DNA of 20,420 bases from CAYTTA01 sp964440655 (GTDB lineage: Bacteria > Bacteroidota > Rhodothermia > Balneolales > Balneolaceae): contig CAYTTA010000047.1 of NCBI GenBank assembly GCA_964440655.1, positions 1-20,420 of the forward strand, in the 5' to 3' direction. Below the pieces are notes generated by a model. The model was not told the DNA's origin. It saw only the letters and a program-made list of their open reading frames with translations, and did not search any database. Below are positions 16,016 through 20,420 of this stretch, one piece after another. How positions within the stretch are numbered: the stretch's first letter is position 1; the number at the start of each line of letters is the position of its first letter. The translations under genes were made by a program, and so were the position numbers.

Positions 16016-16296
16016 CGCATTGCTCGTTTAATTTGCGCGTCTACACCAACCCGACTTTCAAAATCTGTGCCACCCGCCCGGAGTCCGGCCCAGGCGGATC
16101 CGGCCGATTCCGCCTGCCCTCCTGATGGAAATCTTTTCCGCAGCCATGGAGGAAATGTCCCCTCCGGCTCCCCGGCAAGCTCTGAAGCAGGTCAAAAGCC
16201 GCGCTTCACGCAATGGTATAACTGTTGTACAGAGAATCTCTACCTGTCGTGTCCTCCGACACGGACCGGGGTATCACGACTCTGTTGGCAATCGGA
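16016..16296. other. Divergent control region between flgF and flhB
   Basis: About 280 bases lie between the divergent flgF operon and flhB and hold no gene I can support. Seen here: a perfect 8-bp inverted repeat at 16091-16116, a weak 5-bp GGAGG/CCTCC pair at 16148-16165, and a partial sigma-54-like match at 16214-16229 reading toward flhB (TGG plus TTGTA at correct spacing, but GT instead of the -12 GC). No good sigma-28 or sigma-54 site was found on the minus strand for flgF. Confidence 0.5.
16091..16116. promoter_or_regulatory. Inverted repeat, candidate operator between divergent flagellar operons
   Basis: CAGGCGGA and TCCGCCTG are exact reverse complements separated by 10 bases, giving a 26-bp site near the centre of the divergent region. 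Such spacing suits a dimeric regulator binding on one face of the helix. It is not followed by a T-run on either strand, so it is not a terminator. Which protein binds, if any, is unknown. Confidence 0.35.
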
Positions 16297-17370
16297 ATGG
16301 CAGAAGAAAAAAACGATCAGGAAAGAACAGAAGAACCTTCCCAACGGAAGCTGGACAAAGCGAGGGAAGAAGGAAATGTGAGCATCAGCCGGGAAATCTC
16401 TTCCGTGATGCTCATGCTCTGTTCACTGGTGGTCTTTCTGGCAGCCGGCGGGTACATGTACAATAAGATGAGATCACTCTTCACCACATTCTTCTACAAT
16501 GCGGGGATGGAGCTGGCCGATCAGGACCATGCCATGGAATTTCTGCGGATGGCGATGGTCTTCGGAATTGACATGCTCATGCCGATCATGATCTTCCTCT
16601 TCGTCACCGCACTGCTGGTGAATCTGGCCCAGACCGGCGGTGCCTTCTCCACTCAGGCTCTGGAACCGAAACCCGACCGGCTCAATCCGATCAGCGGTTT
16701 CAAACGGATCTTCTCAGCCAAAGGTCTGGTGGAACTGACCAAAGGCTTCATGAAGCTCTTTATCGTCGGTCTGGTCGTATACTTTACCATTCGCAGCGAG
16801 ATCGACCGCTTTGTCTCCTTTGTGGTCATGCCGATGGAGAACGCCCTGGCGGAGACAGGCCGCTATGTCCTTCTGGTGGTCTCGCGGATCCTGGCCGCAC
16901 TCTTCCTGCTCTCGATCGCCGATGCCGTCTGGCAGCGGTATCAGCACCACAAAGAGCTCCGCATGACCAAGCAGGAAGTGAAGGATGAGCACAAGCAGAT
17001 GGAGGGAGACCCGCACGTCAAGGCGCAGCGCCGGAAGTTCGGGCTCACCCTTGTGCGGCGGAAACGTCTTGACCACGCCATCATGGAGTCGGACGTCGTG
17101 GTCACCAACCCGATCCATTACGCCATCGCCCTGAAATACGACCCCGGTGTGCAGGAGGCACCTGTGGTGATGGCAAAGGGTCAGCGGCTCAAAGCATTGA
17201 AAATTCGTGAGATCGCCGAGCAGTACGGTATTCCCATTGTGGAGAACCGTCCGGTCGCCCAGGCCCTTTTTGCCACCGCAGAGGAGGATGAGCCGATTCC
17301 GGTCGATCTCTACCGGGCTGTGGCGGAGATCCTGGCCTACATCTACAAACTGAAGAACAAACAGAAGTAA
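16297..17370 (+). CDS. flhB: Flagellar export switch protein FlhB (NPIH variant)
   Basis: FlhB is an inner-membrane export-gate protein whose cytoplasmic domain sets the switch from rod/hook to filament export. The 357-residue protein begins MAEEKNDQERTEEPSQRKLD, the classic FlhB start, so ATG 16297 is chosen over an in-frame ATG 24 codons upstream. Four hydrophobic segments cover roughly residues 33-215, followed by a basic cytoplasmic domain (MTKQEVKDEHKQMEGDP). The autocleavage motif at residues 271-274 reads N-P-I-H instead of N-P-T-H; the Asn, Pro and His are kept. It lies 9 bases before flhA. Confidence 0.96.
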   Translation: MAEEKNDQERTEEPSQRKLDKAREEGNVSISREISSVMLMLCSLVVFLAAGGYMYNKMRSLFTTFFYNAGMELADQDHAMEFLRMAMVFGIDMLMPIMIFLFVTALLVNLAQTGGAFSTQALEPKPDRLNPISGFKRIFSAKGLVELTKGFMKLFIVGLVVYFTIRSEIDRFVSFVVMPMENALAETGRYVLLVVSRILAALFLLSIADAVWQRYQHHKELRMTKQEVKDEHKQMEGDPHVKAQRRKFGLTLVRRKRLDHAIMESDVVVTNPIHYAIALKYDPGVQEAPVVMAKGQRLKALKIREIAEQYGIPIVENRPVAQALFATAEEDEPIPVDLYRAVAEILAYIYKLKNKQK

Positions 17371-17379
17371 CCACTTCCT

Positions 17380-19500
17380 ATGAATCAGAGCGGTTTCACC
17401 TTCCGACAGTTCAGGGATATTTTTTTCCAGACGGATGTGCTGATCTCTTCCAGCATCATCCTGATTCTGATGATCATGATCATCCCCCTGCCCGCTGTAG
17501 GGATGGATTTCTTTCTGGCGATCAATATCTCGCTCTCGCTGATCGTGCTGCTGGTCTCCTTCTACACGCTCAAACCGCTCCAGTTTGCAGTCTTTCCGGG
17601 GATGCTGCTCATTCTGACCCTCTTCCGGCTCGCCCTGAACGTGGCAACGACGCGGCTTATCCTGGCCGATGGATATGCCGGGGAGATCATCGAGTCGTTC
17701 GGCGGATTCATCGTCCGCGGCAACTTCCTGATCGGTATCATCATCTTCTCGATCCTGGTGATCATCAACTTTGTGGTGATTACCAAGGGCGCAACCCGGA
17801 TCGCGGAGGTAGCGGCCCGCTTCACCCTCGATGCCATGCCGGGCAAGCAGATGGCGATCGATGCCGACCTGAGTGCCGGCCTGATCACCGACAAGGACGC
17901 GCGGGAACGGAGGGACGAGATCGCACGGGAAGCCGACTTCTACGGCGCGATGGACGGGGCAAGCAAATTTGTGAGGGGTGATGCCATCGCCGGACTCCTC
18001 ATCACCTTCATCAACATTATCGGCGGGCTGATCATCGGAACAATGCAGAAGGGACTGGGCCTGCTCGAGGCGGCGGAGCTCTACACCCTGCTCACCATCG
18101 GTGACGGACTGGTCTCCCAGATTCCGGCCCTTCTGGTCTCGACAGCGGCGGGGATTATGGTCTCCCGCGCCGCATCGGAGGAGAACCTCAGCCAGGAGCT
18201 GACCCAGCAGCTGCTGGGCAACCCCAAAACGGTGGCGATCGGAGCGATGTTTGTCTTCCTGATCGGTCTGCTGCCGGGGCTGCCGATTATCCCCTTCTGG
18301 CTGATCGGTGCCTTTTTCCTCTATACCGCCTGGAACCATTATAACAGTCTGACTGCCGAGGAAGCCCTTCAGACCGAACTGGCCGGGCGTGAACAGACAG
18401 ATAAACCGGAGAAGGTGGAGGACTATCTGCTTCTGGATACGCTGGAGCTGGAGATCGGGTACAGCCTCATTCCGATGGTAGAGACCAGTCAGGGCGGCGA
18501 TCTGCTCTCCCGGATGAACTCCCTCCGGATCCAGATGGCCTCCGAAATGGGAATCATCATCCCGCCGATCCGGATCCGGGACAACGTGCAGCTCGATGCC
18601 AACGAGTATACCATCAAGCTCCGCGGGAATCTGCAGGGGCAGGGAGAACTTCTGCCCGGATACTATCTGGTCCTGTTGCCGATGGATTTCTCGCCCGACC
18701 TGCAGGGGATCCGTACCAAGGACCCCACTTTCGGAATGGATGCGATCTGGGTGAGCGCGAACAACCGCTCGCAGGCAGAAAAGTACGGTCTTTCGGTGAT
18801 CGAGGCCGGGGCGGTGATCACCACCCACCTGATGGAGGTGCTCAAGAAGAACGCCCACAAACTGATAGACCGGCAGATGGTCCGCAGACTGCTCGACACG
18901 GTCAAGGAGCGCTCCCCCGCTCTGGTGGATGAGCTCATTCCGGACGGCATGAAGATCGGGGATATCCAGAAGGTGCTGAAAAGGCTGCTCCGCGAAAGAA
19001 TCCCGATCAAGGATCTGGGGACCATCCTGGAGGTGCTGGCAGACCACTGCCACTCGACCACCAATCCCGACGTACTGACCGAGTATTGCCGGGCGGCGCT
19101 GGCCGAGACCATCACCCGGCAGTTTACCGGCGGCAGCAACGAGATCACCGTGACGATGATGGATGCGCGGCTCGAATCGCACCTCATGAGCCAGGCTCAG
19201 CAGGGAACCCTCAACCCCAATACCCTGGGATTGACACCGGAGAGTGTGGAGACTCTCTACAAGAACGCCTCCGCCCTTTTCGAGTCGATGATTCGTCAAG
19301 GATTCGATCCGATCCTGCTCACCTCTCCGGTTCTGCGCTTTACGATGTTTGAGTTTCTGTCGCCCATACTGCCGGAGATCAGTGTGCTCTCCTACAATGA
19401 CATCAGCCCCGATGTGCGGTTCAGCACCTTCGGAAGGCTCAACCTGGATGCACCTGCCCTTCCGGCTTCCGCTCCACAGCCCACGCTTGCCGTTAAGTGA
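17380..19500 (+). CDS. flhA: Flagellar export gate protein FlhA
   Basis: FlhA forms the nonameric export gate and uses proton flow to drive secretion. The 706-residue protein has about eight membrane helices in the first ~330 residues, starting near residue 20, the FHIPEP signature RFTLDAMPGKQMAIDADLSA at 147-166 with ITDKDARERRDEI after it, and a cytoplasmic domain from ~350 that docks chaperone-substrate complexes (GYSLIPMVE, YTIKLRG, THLMEVLKKNAHKLIDRQ). Length is the usual ~690-710. It directly follows flhB and was probably transcribed with it. Confidence 0.98.
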   Translation: MNQSGFTFRQFRDIFFQTDVLISSSIILILMIMIIPLPAVGMDFFLAINISLSLIVLLVSFYTLKPLQFAVFPGMLLILTLFRLALNVATTRLILADGYAGEIIESFGGFIVRGNFLIGIIIFSILVIINFVVITKGATRIAEVAARFTLDAMPGKQMAIDADLSAGLITDKDARERRDEIAREADFYGAMDGASKFVRGDAIAGLLITFINIIGGLIIGTMQKGLGLLEAAELYTLLTIGDGLVSQIPALLVSTAAGIMVSRAASEENLSQELTQQLLGNPKTVAIGAMFVFLIGLLPGLPIIPFWLIGAFFLYTAWNHYNSLTAEEALQTELAGREQTDKPEKVEDYLLLDTLELEIGYSLIPMVETSQGGDLLSRMNSLRIQMASEMGIIIPPIRIRDNVQLDANEYTIKLRGNLQGQGELLPGYYLVLLPMDFSPDLQGIRTKDPTFGMDAIWVSANNRSQAEKYGLSVIEAGAVITTHLMEVLKKNAHKLIDRQMVRRLLDTVKERSPALVDELIPDGMKIGDIQKVLKRLLRERIPIKDLGTILEVLADHCHSTTNPDVLTEYCRAALAETITRQFTGGSNEITVTMMDARLESHLMSQAQQGTLNPNTLGLTPESVETLYKNASALFESMIRQGFDPILLTSPVLRFTMFEFLSPILPEISVLSYNDISPDVRFSTFGRLNLDAPALPASAPQPTLAVK

Positions 19501-19504
19501 TCCT

Positions 19505-19640
19505 GTGGAGGGGCGGATGGACAGACGGAGACAGACAGACGGGTGGACAGACAGAAAGGCGGGTGGACAGACAGGCGGACGGGCTGGAGGGACGGACGGT
19601 CGTGGAGAGGCGAGCGGGCGTGGAGTGGCGGACTGGCGGA
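19505..19640 (+). repeat. G/A-rich degenerate tandem repeat between flhA and flhF
   Basis: Right after the flhA stop the plus strand is dominated by GGACAGAC, GGCGGAC and GGGTGGACAGACAG-like units. GGGTGGACAGACAG is exact at 19541-19554 and 19561-19574 (20-base period), with a variant at 19515-19528. The first part, GGAGGGGCGGATGG, contains four runs of two or more G in 14 bases. No frame through it looks like a protein. The remaining spacer to 19729 shows no promoter or terminator I can support. Confidence 0.75.
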
Positions 19641-19729
19641 TCGATTCAAAGCGTAGCGGCAGCAGAAAGTGGAGATGAAATCTCTCTTGAAGGTCAATTA
19701 AGAGCTTGAAAGCATAAAAGCAGATAATC

Positions 19730-20420
19730 ATGGTATTACGGAAGTTTTTCGGGAAAACACTGGAAGCGGTCAAGAAGAGCGCCCGGCAGATGTACGGGGA
19801 TGATTTCATCATCCTGGATTCGCAACCGGCAGAGGGTAACGGGCAGGTCGGGATTACGGTGATGGCCGGTTCAGGAGCCCGCCCGGGTGGTGCGGGGATG
19901 GCCGGCCGGGGACCCGATACGACCGGTGAACAAGCCGGAAAGGAGGACGCACAAGGCGGAGCTTTCGGAGAACGAACGGGATTGGGCAGAAATCTTCCCC
20001 CTGCGAGCGGAAGCCGCACAGGAATGTTCCGCACGAGGTACCAGGGTGCGCACCCCTCACTGGTGCGGAATGGCCGGGCGAGGCTGGCCGCTCCGGCAAG
20101 GGGGTCGGAAGGGAGTCCGGAAAAGAGAGTGAACGGCAGGGAGAAGGAGCATACGGGAACTCCGTTCACTCCCGGCGGGAGCACCTACAGGCGAAATCAT
20201 CTCAAGGCGCTCCGGGAGTATGCCGAAAAACAGGATCAGGCGATGCAACAGCCTGAAGTGGATGGGCGATCGTCCGGAAGTGTGACAAAGAGCCCGCTCG
20301 AGACCTACAGTCGCGCCGATGTGCGGAACCACCGCTCCGATCAGAATACCCCGAACGATCGGCGTGATGAGATCAAAAGGGGCGCGCGGCCGGATGAAAA
20401 CAAAGTGGAGATGCGGCCGG
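19730..20420 (+). CDS. flhF: FlhF, SRP-type flagellar GTPase (5' part, runs off window)
   Basis: From ATG 19730 a frame stays open for 230 codons to the window end. The start, VLRKFFGKTLEAVKKSARQM then YGDDFIILDSQ, matches the FlhF N-terminus (K-x-F-x-G-x-(D)-A-x-x-x-(V)-(K), followed by G-x-D-A-(V/I)-I-L). Residues ~50-165 are an unusual Gly/Arg/Pro-rich, poorly conserved linker, and ~165-230 are polar and basic. The NG GTPase domain must lie beyond the window. FlhF works with FlhG to set the site and number of flagella. An in-frame TAA at 19715-19717 makes this the first possible ATG; the RBS is weak. Position after flhA is the usual one. Confidence 0.88.
   Translation, partial: MVLRKFFGKTLEAVKKSARQMYGDDFIILDSQPAEGNGQVGITVMAGSGARPGGAGMAGRGPDTTGEQAGKEDAQGGAFGERTGLGRNLPPASGSRTGMFRTRYQGAHPSLVRNGRARLAAPARGSEGSPEKRVNGREKEHTGTPFTPGGSTYRRNHLKALREYAEKQDQAMQQPEVDGRSSGSVTKSPLETYSRADVRNHRSDQNTPNDRRDEIKRGARPDENKVEMRP

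Noticed and set aside
16214..16229. Sigma-54 promoter for flhB
   Set aside because: TGG and TTG are correctly spaced, but the key -12 GC is GT; too weak to list as a site by itself.
16225..16296. In-frame upstream start for flhB (24 extra codons)
   Set aside because: The extra residues do not resemble FlhB, while ATG 16297 gives the classic MAEE...TEEPS start.
15275..16381. 368-codon plus-strand open frame over flgF into flhB
   Set aside because: Most of it is antisense to flgF and it overlaps the flhB start in another frame; no recognisable domain.
16714..20184. 1156-codon minus-strand open frame
   Set aside because: It runs antisense across flhB, flhA, the repeat tract and flhF, which are clearly real. 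Its protein is low-complexity and His/Asp/Arg-rich, as expected for a frame opposite GC-rich coding DNA.

Overview
The window is a flagellar gene cluster from a diderm (Gram-negative-type) bacterium. It carries both P-ring (flgI) and L-ring (flgH) genes, which only make sense with an outer membrane. I cannot name the organism. Gene content and order (flgF-flgG-flgA-flgH-flgI-rod-binding flgJ-flgN-like on one strand, flhB-flhA-flhF diverging from them, a sigma-54-type activator nearby) suit several diderm phyla outside the Enterobacteria, for example Balneolota/Rhodothermota-like or other environmental lineages. That placement is a guess that needs a search with FlhA or FlgG.

Layout. (1) Positions 26-6235, minus strand: one giant gene (about 2069 codons) fusing TPR repeats, a GT41/SPINDLY-type O-linked sugar transferase, an FkbM-type methyltransferase, a GT2 glycosyltransferase and a C-terminal GT4/CgeB-like glycosyltransferase. 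(2) 6236-6716: a roughly 480-base divergent intergenic region with a candidate sigma-54 promoter, a weak sigma-28-like match and a perfect dyad. (3) 6717-9406, plus strand: fliS (flagellin chaperone), a FliT-like small helical protein, a 118-codon unknown, and an NtrC-family response regulator (receiver, AAA+, Fis HTH). (4) 9457-16015, minus strand, transcribed leftward from 16015: flgF, flgG, flgA, flgH, flgI, flgJ (rod-binding domain only), a FlgN-like protein with a low-complexity N-terminus, and a GT2-like plus TPR protein. The genes are tightly packed, with 8- and 19-base overlaps, and look like one operon. (5) 16016-16296: a divergent control region with a perfect 8-bp inverted repeat. 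(6) 16297-20420, plus strand: flhB, flhA, a repetitive G/A-rich spacer of about 230 bases, and the start of flhF, cut by the window edge.

How it works together. FlhA and FlhB form the export gate of the flagellar secretion apparatus, and FlhF (SRP-type GTPase) normally sets where and how many flagella are built. FlgF and FlgG make the rod, FlgJ helps the rod pass the peptidoglycan, FlgA chaperones FlgI into the P ring, and FlgH makes the L ring. FliS, the FliT-like and the FlgN-like proteins are probable substrate chaperones. The NtrC-family regulator suggests sigma-54-dependent timing of the flagellar genes. The giant transferase beside fliS and the GT2/TPR protein ending the flg operon suggest that flagellin or another flagellar protein is glycosylated, with a methylated and extended glycan. 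No transposon, tRNA, rRNA, CRISPR array or convincing intrinsic terminator was seen.
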